A stretch of 64,000 nucleotides of DNA, taken from contig JAUZRX010000044.1 in NCBI GenBank assembly GCA_030949985.1, positions 1-64,000 on the forward strand, written 5' to 3'. Position 1 is the stretch's first letter. The number at the start of each line of letters is the position of its first letter. Shown here piece by piece: positions 43,400 to 53,300 of the stretch. This DNA is from Acidobacteriota bacterium (lineage in GTDB: Bacteria; Acidobacteriota; Polarisedimenticolia; J045). The notes below the pieces were generated by a model. It was not told the DNA's origin, made no database searches, and saw only the letters and a list, made by a program, of their open reading frames with translations. A program made the position numbers and the translations under genes.

Positions 43400-45331
43400 T
43401 CAGTCTCGGTAACGCTTCCCCTCGGCTCCCCCCTTGATGCCAGGGCGCCCCGGGAAGTCCCGGCGCACGGTGACGACCGAATCCAGTACCGGGGCGACGA
43501 CATCCAGGCTCCCCGGCTGGAGGGCCCCCTGGCCACAGACGAACACACCTTCCACGTGATCCCGGACCTGCCCGAGAATCTCCCGGGCGATGGCCAACCC
43601 CTCCTGGGCCTCCGTTCCTTTTCGGGCGGCCGCGGCCATTCTCTCGAGCACCGGTTCGGGAACCGTGACCCCCGGCACCTCGGCGGCCAGGTACTCCGCA
43701 TCCCGCAGGCTGGTCAGGACCCACAGGCCGGCGATCATGGGAATCCGCACGGGGGCGACGGCCTCGAGAAACGAGATCAGCTCTTCCGGGTCGAAGACCG
43801 GCGAAGTCAGAGCGAATTCCGCCCCGGCGTCGACCTTCCACTCGAAGCGCCTGACTTCTTCTTTTCGTGCGACCAGCCCGAGGGTGGCCAGCACCGCCGG
43901 AAAGAACGCGGTGGGAGATCCGATGGGCGTGTCTCCCACATCGAGGCCGTGGTTGAGCCGGAAGACCATGTTCGTCAGCCCGATGGCATCCACGTCGAAA
44001 ACCGTCGAAGACCAGCTCATGGCCCCGGGGCGGGGCGCGTTGCCCGTGACGAGAAAAAGGTTACGCAAACCCAGGGCATGGGTGCCGAGCAGGTCGGACT
44101 GCATGCCGAGCAGATTGCGATCGCGGCAGGTGTACTGCAAGACCGGTTCGGCCTTCGCGCCGCGGGCCTGGATTTCCTCGTGGACGAGACGGGCCATGGC
44201 CATCGGACTGAGTCGAACCGAGACCCGCGGGTCATCCGGCACCACCACACCATCGACTCCCGCGTCCAGCCAGGGACCGAGCAGCGTCAACACGGGCCGC
44301 GCCTCCCAGCCGTGGGGTGGCGGCATCTCCACCAGAGTCACGAAACGCCCATCGGCGATCCGACGGGCCAGGCGCGATTTTTCCCGCCGGGGGACGGGTT
44401 CGCGGGGAACGACCTTGGGGGCCCGAACCACCACCTTGGGGACCACCTCTCCGGCGGGATCCTGACCGAGGGCCTCGCTCATGGCCTGGACGTGCTCGGG
44501 GGTCACCCCGCAGCAGCCACCGATCACCTTCGCGCCCAGGCGGCGGAAACGCCGGGCGTAGCGCCCCATGTAGGTGGGCGAGGTGAGGTAGATCATCCGT
44601 CCCTCCACCGGGCGGGGAATCCCGGCGTTGGGCATCGCCGCCAGGGGAGTACTGCTGCTTGCCGCGAGGGTCTCGAGCACGGGCAGCATGGAAGCCGGAC
44701 CGACGGAACAGTTGATACCGATCACCTCGGCCTGGGTCGCCTCGAGTTTCTGGACCATCCACTCGGGGGGCACACCCTCGGGGGTCCGCCCCTCCTCGTC
44801 CACCGTCATCATGGCGACCACGGGCAGGTCGCCCACCTCCCGCGCGGCCCGCACCGCGGCCTGGATCTCCACCAGGTCGGTGAAGGTCTCGAAGACCACC
44901 AGGTCGATGCCGCCGTCCATCAGCCCGGAAATCTGCTCCTTGAAAAGCTCCACCGCCTCATCGACGGTGGTCGGCCCCCAGGGCTCGAGACGAATCCCCA
45001 GGGGACCGACAGCCCCGGCCACGTGAGCCCGGTGCCCCACGGCCTCCCGGGCCAGGCGCGCGGCGGCGGCGTTGATCTCGTGCACCCGGTCGCCCAGGCC
45101 ATGAGGTTCGAGCCGGGGCCGGGAAGCCGCGAAGGAGTTGGTCTCCACGGCCTGGGCCCCGGCCTGGAGAAAGCGCCGGTGCACCGCCTCGACGACACCT
45201 GGGCGCACCAGGTTCAGTTCCTCGTAGCACTTGTTGAGGAACACCCCCTGGGCGTAGAGCTCCGTACCCATGCCGCCGTCGAAGAGCAGGCACTCGCCCC
45301 GGGCCAGCCGTTCTCGGAAAGAGATATCCAT
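43400..45331 (-). CDS. Bifunctional homocysteine S-methyltransferase / methylenetetrahydrofolate reductase
   Basis: A 643-aa fusion of the YitJ type. Residues 1-300 are a BHMT/MmuM-like methyltransferase: FDGGMGTELYAQG, with zinc cysteines in GINCSVGP and IGGCCGVTPEH. Residues 340-640 are a MetF barrel: FVTLVEMPPPHGWE, LQYTCRDRNLLGMQSDLLG and LRNLFLVTGNAP. It could make methyl-THF and methionine without cobalamin, complementing metH in this window. ATG 45331 places FDGGMGTE near residue 18, as usual. The gene follows the OmpA-type lipoprotein by 70 bases, with a hairpin between. Confidence 0.9.
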   Translation of the reverse strand: MDISFRERLARGECLLFDGGMGTELYAQGVFLNKCYEELNLVRPGVVEAVHRRFLQAGAQAVETNSFAASRPRLEPHGLGDRVHEINAAAARLAREAVGHRAHVAGAVGPLGIRLEPWGPTTVDEAVELFKEQISGLMDGGIDLVVFETFTDLVEIQAAVRAAREVGDLPVVAMMTVDEEGRTPEGVPPEWMVQKLEATQAEVIGINCSVGPASMLPVLETLAASSSTPLAAMPNAGIPRPVEGRMIYLTSPTYMGRYARRFRRLGAKVIGGCCGVTPEHVQAMSEALGQDPAGEVVPKVVVRAPKVVPREPVPRREKSRLARRIADGRFVTLVEMPPPHGWEARPVLTLLGPWLDAGVDGVVVPDDPRVSVRLSPMAMARLVHEEIQARGAKAEPVLQYTCRDRNLLGMQSDLLGTHALGLRNLFLVTGNAPRPGAMSWSSTVFDVDAIGLTNMVFRLNHGLDVGDTPIGSPTAFFPAVLATLGLVARKEEVRRFEWKVDAGAEFALTSPVFDPEELISFLEAVAPVRIPMIAGLWVLTSLRDAEYLAAEVPGVTVPEPVLERMAAAARKGTEAQEGLAIAREILGQVRDHVEGVFVCGQGALQPGSLDVVAPVLDSVVTVRRDFPGRPGIKGGAEGKRYRD

Positions 45332-45348
45332 CAGGGCTAGATATAACA

Positions 45349-45382
45349 CGACCGCCCGAACCCCATGGGTCCAGGGCGGTCG
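45349..45382 (-). terminator. Hairpin after the OmpA-type lipoprotein gene (possible terminator)
   Basis: Arms CGACCGCCC (45349-45357) and GGGCGGTCG (45374-45382) pair perfectly around a 16-base loop, 20 bases after the lipoprotein stop on the minus strand. The sequence after it (TGTTATATC) has only scattered T residues. It may be a weak terminator or an attenuator in front of the methyltransferase gene, whose own promoter could use TTATAT there. Confidence 0.42.
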
Positions 45383-45401
45383 TTCGGCACTTCGCGCACC
45401 C

Positions 45402-46049
45402 TTATTCGAGGACGAGAATCTCGACCCGGCGGTTGGCCGCACGGCCCTCGCGGGTGGAGTTGTCCGCCACCGGACGGGACTCGCCGTAGGAAATCACGCT
45501 CATCAGGTTGAGCGGGATCCCCTGCTCGTGCAGGTAGTCGCGCACCACCTCGGCCCGCTTGAGCCCGAGAGCGTGGTTGTAGGACTCGCCGCCGGAGCTG
45601 TCCGTGTGTCCCTGGATCTCGATGAAGACCATCCGGTCGTAGCCCTTGAGCCGGGAGACCAGGTTGTCGAGCGCCGCGGCGCCGGCCGGGGTGACTTCAG
45701 CGTCGTCCACGCCGAAGAGTACGTCCCGGTTGGTCAGCGTCACCTGCCAGATCACCTTGCCCCTGGCGGCCTTGGCGGCCTGCTCGGCCTTCTCCATGGC
45801 GGCCTGGCTGGCCTGCTGGGCCTGGCCCACCTTGCCATCGACAGCGGAGACCTTCTGCTCGATCTCCTGGTCTTTTCGACTCAGTTGGTCGATCTTGGCA
45901 CTGTTCTCCTCGACACCCCCCTGGACGTCATCGAGGCGGGAGGTCACGTCGGACACGGCGGTCTCGAACTTCTTGTTGGAGACGCAGCCGGCGGCCAATA
46001 GGAGCGCCAATCCGACGGCAAGCACGAAACTCGCCCTGTACTTCATCAT
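45402..46049 (-). CDS. OmpA/Pal-family peptidoglycan-binding lipoprotein with coiled coil
   Basis: A 215-aa lipoprotein. The signal ends LLAAGC, with the lipid-carrying cysteine at about residue 22. Residues 28-95 are a long coiled coil (VTSRLDDVQGGVEENSAKID, SRKDQEIEQKVSAVDGKV), and residues 100-215 are an OmpA domain with the peptidoglycan-contact motif IEIQGHTDSSGGESYNHALG and SYGESRPVADNSTREGRAAN..R. It should tether the outer membrane to the wall. GGAGG sits six bases before the first of two adjacent ATGs. A long structured leader precedes it. Confidence 0.92.
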   Translation of the reverse strand: MMKYRASFVLAVGLALLLAAGCVSNKKFETAVSDVTSRLDDVQGGVEENSAKIDQLSRKDQEIEQKVSAVDGKVGQAQQASQAAMEKAEQAAKAARGKVIWQVTLTNRDVLFGVDDAEVTPAGAAALDNLVSRLKGYDRMVFIEIQGHTDSSGGESYNHALGLKRAEVVRDYLHEQGIPLNLMSVISYGESRPVADNSTREGRAANRRVEILVLE

Positions 46050-46142
46050 CTCATTCCTCCACTCGGAGCGGGTTCCACGGGCAGGGAACCGCTGGACTGC
46101 CGAGGTTCGCAAAAGGGTTGGTCGTATCGGCGCCCGGCAAGA

Positions 46143-46171
46143 TGCCGGCAGGCCAACCGGACCTGCCGGCA
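46143..46171 (-). promoter_or_regulatory. Hairpin in the 5' leader of the OmpA-type lipoprotein gene
   Basis: A perfect 10-bp stem TGCCGGCAGG / CCTGCCGGCA with a nine-base loop, inside a leader of about 140 bases between the predicted transcript start and the ATG at 46049. No T-run follows. It may control stability or translation. No known riboswitch class was recognised. Confidence 0.42.
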
Positions 46172-46197
46172 CACGCTCTTCCGGGACCCGGCGCGGG

Positions 46198-46226
46198 ATT
46201 ATACCCCCCATCCCGCTTCCCGTCGG
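46198..46226 (-). promoter_or_regulatory. Promoter of the OmpA-type lipoprotein gene
   Basis: A perfect TATAAT (46198-46203, minus strand) lies in the gap after the VWA gene. The 17-base-spaced -35 is poor (CCGACG); a better TTGCCG is 20 bases away. A perfect dyad (46225-46252) starts at the -35, so an activator or repressor may act here. Confidence 0.48.
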
Positions 46227-46252
46227 CAAGTGCTGGAAAATCTGCACTTGCC
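46225..46252. repeat. 9-bp perfect dyad at the lipoprotein promoter
   Basis: GGCAAGTGC (46225-46233) and GCACTTGCC (46244-46252) are exact inverted copies around the AT-rich ten bases TGGAAAATCT. It sits seven bases after the VWA stop codon and overlaps the -35 of the lipoprotein promoter. With no T-run on either side, an operator is at least as likely as a terminator. Confidence 0.5.
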
Positions 46253-46258
46253 CGCCCC

Positions 46259-47269
46259 TCAACGGTAGCCCCGACGGGCCAGGACCCGCGCCCCACGCCG
46301 ATGGACACGGACCTCGATCCGGTGGGCGCCCTGCCGGCGACCGGGAGCCGGCCGGAAGGCGAGGCGGTACTGGTGCCGCAGGTCGTCCCGGATTTGCCGC
46401 GCCGCGGCACGGGCGCGGGAAAGCTCCTCTTCGCCGCCGATCAGGAAAAAACGCCCCCCCGTCAGTCGGGCCACTTCCCGCAATCCTGCGAGAGGGTTTT
46501 GCGGATTCCGGCGGGCCTGGATTTCGCGGGCCGGGCCGCCGAGGGCCAGGACGTAGACCGGGGCCGCCACCTCCAGGGCCGCCGCCGCCGCCTGGGCCGG
46601 GGCCAGGCGACTGGCGTTGTCCAGCCCGTCGCTGACGAGGACGATGGCCTGGCGCTCGAGGGGGGAAGGAGCCAGCAGCGCCGCGGCGGCCGCCAGCGCG
46701 TCGGCCAGGGCCGTCCGACCTCGCCGCTGGATGGACAGCGCCTCGGAAAGCAGGCTCAGGGGACGGGCACTCCACGAACCGTGAACCTGGACCCCCCGGT
46801 CGGCGAAGCTGACCAGCCGCACCCGGTCCCGCCGCCGTACCTGCCGCATCAGGGGCAGCAGGGCGGCCCGGATGGCGGCAGTGCGGGACCGGTCCGCCAT
46901 CGAACCGGAGACATCGAGCAGCAGCACCAGGCGGAACGGAGCGGCGAGTTCTTCGCCGAACCAGGCCAGGGGCCGGGGCTGCCCATCGTCGAAGAGCTGG
47001 AAGTCCTCCCGCTCCAGGCCCGTCAGAGGCCGCGATCGGCGATCGACCACCACCGCGGTGACCATCACCAGCTCCACTTCGACCTCGTCGGTGTGAGAGG
47101 CGGCCATCACGAGCTGGAACTCCTCGTCGCTGAGACGAGCGCCGCCGGAGGCCACCCGCTGCATCAGGCGGCGCGCACGCTCCTGGTCCACGGGCTCTTC
47201 GCCGCCGAACACGGCCGCACCCCCACACAGCGCGACCGCCAGAAGAAAGCACGCGGCCCGGCGGGTCAC
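46259..47269 (-). CDS. Secreted VWFA-domain protein (acidobacterial VWFA-related type)
   Basis: A 336-aa protein with a signal peptide (CFLLAVALCGGAAVFGG). Residues 60-110 match the lead-in of the VWFA-related family (VELVMVTAVVVDRRSRPLTGLEREDFQLFDDG). The von Willebrand A domain follows with an intact metal-ion site DVSGSM near residue 120, GRTALADAL and VLVSDGLDN. Such proteins bind partners through a divalent metal. The GTG overlaps the acyl-CoA synthetase stop (GTGA). This family is very common in Acidobacteriota. Confidence 0.87.
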   Translation of the reverse strand: MTRRAACFLLAVALCGGAAVFGGEEPVDQERARRLMQRVASGGARLSDEEFQLVMAASHTDEVEVELVMVTAVVVDRRSRPLTGLEREDFQLFDDGQPRPLAWFGEELAAPFRLVLLLDVSGSMADRSRTAAIRAALLPLMRQVRRRDRVRLVSFADRGVQVHGSWSARPLSLLSEALSIQRRGRTALADALAAAAALLAPSPLERQAIVLVSDGLDNASRLAPAQAAAAALEVAAPVYVLALGGPAREIQARRNPQNPLAGLREVARLTGGRFFLIGGEEELSRARAAARQIRDDLRHQYRLAFRPAPGRRQGAHRIEVRVHRRGARVLARRGYR

Positions 47270-49050
47270 TTGTGGTACATGCCCTCGATCAGGTCGGCGT
47301 AGCGGGCGCAGACCTGGCGGCGACGGACTTTCTGGGTCGGCGTGAGCAGACCGTTCTCCTCGGTGAGCTCCTCGGGCAGGAAGGCGAACTGGTGGGCCTT
47401 CTCGTAGGCGGCCAGGTGGGCCTGCCGGCTGTTGATTTCCCTCCGAAAGAGGTCACGGACCTCCGGTCGCTGGAGCAGGGACTCGGGACTATCCCAGGCC
47501 AGTCCCTGTTCGCCGGCCCATGCCTCGAGCCGCTCCAGGTTGGCTCGCAGCAGTACGCCGATGGAGGGGCGATCGTCTCCCACGGCGATCACCTGGGTGA
47601 CGAAAGGGCTTTTTTCCAGCACGGCTTCCACCGCCCGGGGGCCGACGTTCTTGCCGGTAGAGAGGACGATGATCTCCTTCTTCCGCCCGGTCAGCGTCAG
47701 GTAGCCCTCGTCGTCCACGCGCCCCAGGTCGCCGGTGTAGAGCCACTCACCGCGCAGAACCTCTTCGGTCTCCTCGCGCCGGTTCCAGTAGCCCTGCATG
47801 ATGTTCGGCCCGCGGGCCACCACCTCCCCGTCGTCGGCCAGGCGCAGCTCCACGCCCTCGAAGGCCCGGCCCACGGTACCCAGGCGCACATGACCGGGAG
47901 TGTTGGCGGTGAGTACCGGAGACGTCTCGGTCAAGCCGTAACCTTCGTAGACCTCGATACCCACGCCCCAGAAGAAATGGCCGACGTGGACCGGCATCGC
48001 GGCGCCGCCGGAGATCACGAAGCGCAGGCGCCCGCCGAGCTTCTCCCGGATCTTGCTCAGCACGACGCGATCGGCCATCTTCCAGCGCAGCCCCTTGAGC
48101 GGACCGGGACGCCGCCCCGCCATGTGAGCCTCGGCGCAGGCATCGGCCCAGCGCAGGGCCTTGCCGGCCAGGATCCGCCGGGCGCCCCGGGCCTTGCCCA
48201 CCTGCTCCATCACGCCGTCGTAGGCCCGTTCGAGCAGGCGCGGCACGGTCGCGAAGACGTGGGGCCGAACCTCCCTGAGGGCATCGGCCACCCGTTCGAG
48301 GCGCCGTACGTGGGCGAGGGTCGCCCCCTTCTCCAGGTAGACGTAGGTCACCATGCGCTCGAGGACATGGGACAGGGGAAGAAAGGAAAGGGCCAGATCA
48401 CCGTCCTCGAATGAAAAGGCCGCCGCCGCCGCGGCCACATTGCTGCAGAAGTTCTTGTGGGTCAGCATCACGCCCTTCGGTGTGCCCGTCGTCCCGGAGG
48501 TGTAGATCAGCGTGGCCAGATCGTCGGGCGCGAGGGAGGCCAGCCGCTCCTCGAGAACCCCCGGATGCTCCTGGAGGTATTTGCGGCCCCGTTCCCGCAG
48601 ATGGGCCAGGGACTCGGTCCCCGCGACGCCCTCCTCCATGGAGTAGACCTTTTCGACCTGCCCGAGCCGGTCCCTCTCGTCGTGGACCTTTTTGGCCTGC
48701 TGGGCGCTGGAGACGATAACGAAGCGGGCCCCGGCATCGGCGATGATGTAGCGCGCCTGGTCCGCAGGCAGAGTCGGATAGACCGGTACGTCCACCCCGC
48801 GACAGAAATGGGTCGCCACGTCGGAAAGAACCCATTCCCAACGGTTCTCCGAGATCAGGGCCACGCGATCGCCGGGCTCGAGGCCGTCGGCGATCAGGCC
48901 GCCGGCGATCTCGTGAACCGCCTCGAGGGCCTGGCGGGAAGACAGCGGCTCCCAATCGCCTCCCTTCTGCCGCGTGAGGAACATCCGCTCCCGCGGATAG
49001 CTCTTGACCGAAGCGAGGAAGAGGGCGGGCAGGCTACGTCGGATCTCCAT
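47266..49050 (-). CDS. fadD: Long-chain fatty-acid-CoA ligase (AMP-forming)
   Basis: A 594-aa acyl-adenylate-forming enzyme. The phosphate loop TLIYTSGTTGTPKGVMLTHKN lies near residue 165, the A5 motif EGYGLTETSPV near 365, YTGDLGRVDDEGYLTLTGRKKE near 440, and the tail has LTPTQKVRR with the adenylation lysine. It is of the eukaryote-like FAA1 type that begins with a short leader. ATG 49050 is chosen, with GGAGA upstream. The gene heads a unit with the VWA gene; fatty-acid activation for lipids or beta-oxidation is likely. Confidence 0.9.
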   Translation of the reverse strand: MEIRRSLPALFLASVKSYPRERMFLTRQKGGDWEPLSSRQALEAVHEIAGGLIADGLEPGDRVALISENRWEWVLSDVATHFCRGVDVPVYPTLPADQARYIIADAGARFVIVSSAQQAKKVHDERDRLGQVEKVYSMEEGVAGTESLAHLRERGRKYLQEHPGVLEERLASLAPDDLATLIYTSGTTGTPKGVMLTHKNFCSNVAAAAAAFSFEDGDLALSFLPLSHVLERMVTYVYLEKGATLAHVRRLERVADALREVRPHVFATVPRLLERAYDGVMEQVGKARGARRILAGKALRWADACAEAHMAGRRPGPLKGLRWKMADRVVLSKIREKLGGRLRFVISGGAAMPVHVGHFFWGVGIEVYEGYGLTETSPVLTANTPGHVRLGTVGRAFEGVELRLADDGEVVARGPNIMQGYWNRREETEEVLRGEWLYTGDLGRVDDEGYLTLTGRKKEIIVLSTGKNVGPRAVEAVLEKSPFVTQVIAVGDDRPSIGVLLRANLERLEAWAGEQGLAWDSPESLLQRPEVRDLFRREINSRQAHLAAYEKAHQFAFLPEELTEENGLLTPTQKVRRRQVCARYADLIEGMYHK

Positions 49051-49108
49051 AGGTCTCTCTCCCGGCGGTTCCGCCTCCCCAGGGCCGGCCGCGGCGACGG
49101 GTGTCGAG

Positions 49109-49142
49109 GCTCCCACCCCGCGGCCGATCCCGCGGTGGGAGC
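49109..49142. repeat. Inverted repeat in the divergent fadD / TPR gene region
   Basis: GCTCCCACC (49109-49117) and GGTGGGAGC (49134-49142) are perfect inverted copies, extended inward by a few more pairs after one mismatch. It lies 58 bases upstream of the fadD start, in the 184-base divergent region. It may be an operator, or a leader hairpin of the fadD transcript. Confidence 0.4.
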
Positions 49143-49234
49143 AGAGCATACGATCATTCGACCCCTCGATGTAAGTGACCCGTCAAGATGATGAGCCGCC
49201 CACTGGGAGCGGGGTATACTCCCCGGAGGTTCCC

Positions 49235-49642
49235 ATGTCGATCTCTCGCTCCGCATCGCCCTTTTTCCGGCGCCTGACGGTGGCCGCCCTGGCCGCGATC
49301 CTGGCCTTCGGCCTGGGCCTGGGGCCCGCCCTGGCCCGCAAGAAGCCCCGCCGGCGCACCGATCCCCGCGCCGAGCTCCGCTTCGCCGCCGAGATGGCCC
49401 GGCAGGGGCTGTGGAGGGAGGCCCTGTTTCGCTGGGAAAAGGTGGCCAGGATACGACCCGATGACGGGCGCATCTGGAACAACATCGCCGTCGCCCGGGA
49501 AGCCCTCGGCGATCGTGACGGCGCCCGGGAAGCCTACGACAGGGCCCTCGAACTGGGCCCCGAGCAGAACATCGCCGCCAACCGCGCGCTCTTTCTCCGT
49601 CGCGGGAAGCAGCAGACCGGCCCCGGCGGGAAGGCGCCATGA
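49235..49642 (+). CDS. Small secreted TPR protein
   Basis: A 135-aa protein with a signal peptide (LTVAALAAILAFGLGLGPALA), a Lys/Arg-rich stretch and about two TPR units: AEMARQGLWREALFRWEKVARIRPDD, then IWNNIAVAREALGDRDGAREAY. It would serve as a periplasmic adaptor. GGAGG lies five bases before ATG 49235, and TATACT at 49215-49220 is a likely -10. The stop overlaps the next start (ATGA), starting a three-gene cassette. Confidence 0.8.
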   Translation: MSISRSASPFFRRLTVAALAAILAFGLGLGPALARKKPRRRTDPRAELRFAAEMARQGLWREALFRWEKVARIRPDDGRIWNNIAVAREALGDRDGAREAYDRALELGPEQNIAANRALFLRRGKQQTGPGGKAP

Positions 49643-50313
49643 ACCGCGTCCCGCGCCCAGTCCTGGCCCTGGCCCTGGCAGCAGGCGCCGTGGGGCCTTG
49701 CCTGGCCGGCTGGGACCGGGTCCCGGTGGAGGTCATACTCCCACCGAAGATCGAAACCACCCCCGGTGAACGCGTGCTGGTCACCCTGGCCCGGGCCGAT
49801 GAACACCCTCTGTTCAACATCGGCCGGGAGGTCACCCGCTGGCTGCGCCGGGAGATCGCCCGCGGTACCGCGCTCGAGGTGCTCGACGTTACCCCGCCGC
49901 AGATTCCCGAACAGCGGCCCGAGAAACTGGCCGTCAACGACGTGTTCTGGAAGCGGCTGGGCCAGGACTTCGACGCGGACCTGGTCGTCGCTGCCATCGC
50001 CGACTTCCGCATCGAGGACCGCTCGGGCTTCGTCACCGAAGATTACGTCTCCGACCTCACGGGCCAGACCGTACGCCGCACCGTCTTCCGGGACCGCACC
50101 GGCTACGGGCTCCGCCTGCAGGTCTTCTTCCTCAAGGGTGACAACGGCGCCCTGCTGCACATGGATACCTGGCAGGAAGAACGGGTGCTCGAGGGCAACG
50201 AAAGAGAAGACCTGCACGTCCTCTTCCAGTTGCTCGACATGTTCAAGGACGATCTGTTGGGGACCCTGGTGGCCAGCCCGATTGCCGAACCCCGCTTCAT
50301 CTGGGTCGAGTAG
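49639..50313 (+). CDS. Secreted protein of unknown function in the protease/barrel cassette
   Basis: A 224-aa protein with a signal peptide (VLALALAAGAVGPCLAG). The mature part is mixed alpha/beta: PVEVILPPKIETTPGERVLV, ADLVVAAIADFRIEDRSG, YGLRLQVFFLKGDNGALLHM. The pattern (an ageing nucleotide-free fold testing 'old' paralogue-like strands) loosely recalls CsgG-type secretion proteins, but no diagnostic motif was found. It overlaps the TPR gene and precedes the large fusion gene by 24 bases, so the three probably act together in the envelope. Confidence 0.7.
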   Translation: MNRVPRPVLALALAAGAVGPCLAGWDRVPVEVILPPKIETTPGERVLVTLARADEHPLFNIGREVTRWLRREIARGTALEVLDVTPPQIPEQRPEKLAVNDVFWKRLGQDFDADLVVAAIADFRIEDRSGFVTEDYVSDLTGQTVRRTVFRDRTGYGLRLQVFFLKGDNGALLHMDTWQEERVLEGNEREDLHVLFQLLDMFKDDLLGTLVASPIAEPRFIWVE

Positions 50314-50337
50314 GCCGACCCCAACCCTGGAGGCGCT

Positions 50338-53300
50338 GTGCGAAAGCCGATCACTCTCGTCCTCTTCCTCCTCGCCGGTATCGTCGCCGGCGGCGCCCCG
50401 GCCCGGGCCCAGAGCTTTGGCAAGAACAAGGTCAACTACGAGAGTCACGAGTGGAAGATCTACCGCTCGCCCCACTATGACGTGCACTACTATTTCGACG
50501 ACGACCTCCTGCTCGAAGAGATCGTCTCGGAAGCCGAGTCCGGCTACGTCGAACTCAGCCAGCGCCTGGACCACGAGATCCGCCAGCGGATCCCGATGGT
50601 GCTCTACGCGACCCACGCAGCCTTCCAGCGCACCAACATCCAACCCACCGAGCTGCCCCCCGGCGTGGGCGCCTTCGCCGAACCCTTCATGTTCCGCCTC
50701 GTGCTTCCGGTCGACACGCCGCCCGATCAACGCTACAAGGTGATGCGCCACGAAATCGTGCACATCTTTCAGTTCGACATCCTCTTCGGCGGCTCGCTCC
50801 AGCGCACGGTGCGAGGGTTCCCGCCCCTGTGGTTCATGGAGGGCATGGCGAGCTACCTGGCCGACGACGAAGACACCATGGACCAGATGGTGATCCGCGA
50901 CGCCGTAGTCAACAATCTCCTGCCTTCGATCGACGAAATGAGCCGCTACGGCTTCCTGACCTACCGCTACGGCCACGCCGTCTTCGACTTCATCGAACAG
51001 GAATGGGGTGACGAGGGGCTGCGCTCCCTGCTCTTCGAGGTGAAAAAGGCGCTGCTGGCCAACAACGTGGACAAGGCCTTGCGTGACGCCTTTGGTATCG
51101 ATGTTCAGACTTTCGACCGGCGCTTCGCCCGTTACCTGCGCCGCCGCTACCTGCCGATCCTGACCCGCAAGCGATCTCCGGACGAGTACGGCAAGGAGAT
51201 CGGCCTTCGGCGCCCCGAGCGCTTCACCTTTTCGCCGGCCCTGAGCCCCTCGGGCGACCTGGTGGCGGCCATCGGCACGCCGGGCCTCGAAGCCGACCTG
51301 CTGATCTTCTCGGCCAAGGACGGCAAGCTGATCCGCAACCTGACGCGCGGCTTCACGACCCGCTGGGACTACCTCTCCGCAGACATCTTCCAGGGCAAGC
51401 GGGAAGTGAGCTGGTCCCCCCTCGGCGACGAGGTGGCCGTCTTCGCGGCCAAGGAAGACCACCGTGTCCTGCTGATCTTCGACCCCCTCACCGGACGGCG
51501 CCTCGAGCAGATCCCGTTCAAGGAGATCGCCGCCACCGCCTCGCCGGCCTACTCACCGGACGGGCAGTGGATCGCCTTCTCCGGCAATCGGGACGGCCAG
51601 TGGGACATCTTCCGCTACAACCTGGAAACCGGGGCCATCGAAAACCTCACCCGCGATCCCTACGTCGATTCCAACCCCACCTGGTCGGCGGACGGCAAGC
51701 AGGTGCTCTACAACCGCCGGATCGGCGGCTTCGAGAAGATCTTCGTGGTCGAGGTCGGCGCCCCCGAAAGGAAGACCCAGCTCACGGTCGGAGCGGCCTC
51801 CGACCTGCAACCGATTTTTTCCGCCGATGGCAAGTACGTCTACTTCTCGTCGGACCGGGGTGCCTACGGCGTCTTCAACATTCACCGGATGGAACTGGCG
51901 ACGGCCCGGATCGAGCGGCTGACCGACCTGGTCGGCGGCGCTTTCGCCCCGGTGGAAATGCCTCCCGGAAAGGAGGGCGCGCCCCGCCTGACCTACAGCG
52001 CCTTCTATTCCGGCACGTTCCGGCTCTTCCAGCTGGACCTGGCCGACGAAGACGTGGCCCATGCCCGCCTTGCCGGCGAGCGGGCCCCGCAGACCTCTCC
52101 CCTGGCCCCCTCCCGCCGCGCTGTGGAGCGAGAAAAACTCGAGCTGCTCAAGCAGGGACTCGGCGAGGAAGAGATCGAGGAACGCATGCGGGACAAGCTC
52201 GCCGCCGCGGCCGACGCGGATGCCGACGCCGACCTGGTGCCTTTCGCACCGCCCCTCGAGCTGACTCTCGACGCCGGGAGCAAGCAACCCTACCAGAGGA
52301 CATGGAAGCTGGACCGTCCCACCCTGGGCGTCGGGCTGACCGACAACGGAGTCATCCTGGCCAATTTCGCCCTGCGCTGGAGCGACATGCTGGGAGATCG
52401 CCAGATCTTCCTCGCGGCCAACAGCTACGACGGCTTCACCGACACCACGGTGGGTTACCTGAACATGGCCGGGCGCATGAACTGGGGCGCCGTGCTGCGC
52501 GATTTCCGCGACTACTACGTAACCAACGACCCCCTCGGAGTCGCCGACCGATTGCAGCGCCGCCAGCGCTTCACATCAGCCTCGGCCTTCGCCAGCTACC
52601 CCTTCAGCCGCTACCTGCGCGTCGACGGCAGCATCTCCTACACCCAGAGCCGCATCTCCTATCCCCAGCAGAGCCTTCTCTCGCCGACGGTCACGTTCGT
52701 CCGGTTTTCCGACGACTACCCCACCCTGACCGTGGACCTGGTGGGCGATACGACCCGCTACCAGCGCTTCGGCCCCTACCAGGGGCACCGTTTCCGCCTG
52801 GGAGTCAGCCGCCTGGAGTTCATCTCCGGGGACCGGGACGGGCAGTCGATCAACAATTTCCACCTCGATTACCGGGCCTACAAGAAGGTCACCCGCCGCT
52901 CCGTGCTGGCCCTCTGGCTCTACGGCATCCTGCAGGACGGCGAGCGGGGCAACCTCTATTCCATGGGCGGCATCAACCAGTTGCGGGGCTTTGCCTTCCG
53001 TGACTTCGTGGGCGAGAACGTGGCGCTGGTCAACCTGGAGTTCCGCTTTCCCCTGATCGACGCCCTGCGCTGGGGTTTCGGCGGCATCTCCGGCCCGATA
53101 CGCGGGACCCTCTTCGTCTCCGCCGGATCCGCCTGGTTCGAGGACGAACTGGTCCTCGATTTCTTCGACCCCACCGCGACGCCCGAGCGCACCCGGGCCG
53201 TCTTCGATCGCCGCATCGGCGGCCTGCGTAAGTTCCGCAGCCGGGTGGACGGCTTTCTGGTGGATATCCACGTCTCCGCCGGGTATGCCGTGACCCTCAA

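Noticed and set aside
46225-46252. Perfect hairpin as a rho-independent terminator of the VWA gene
   Set aside because: No T-run follows on either strand and it overlaps a likely promoter, so it was listed as a dyad.
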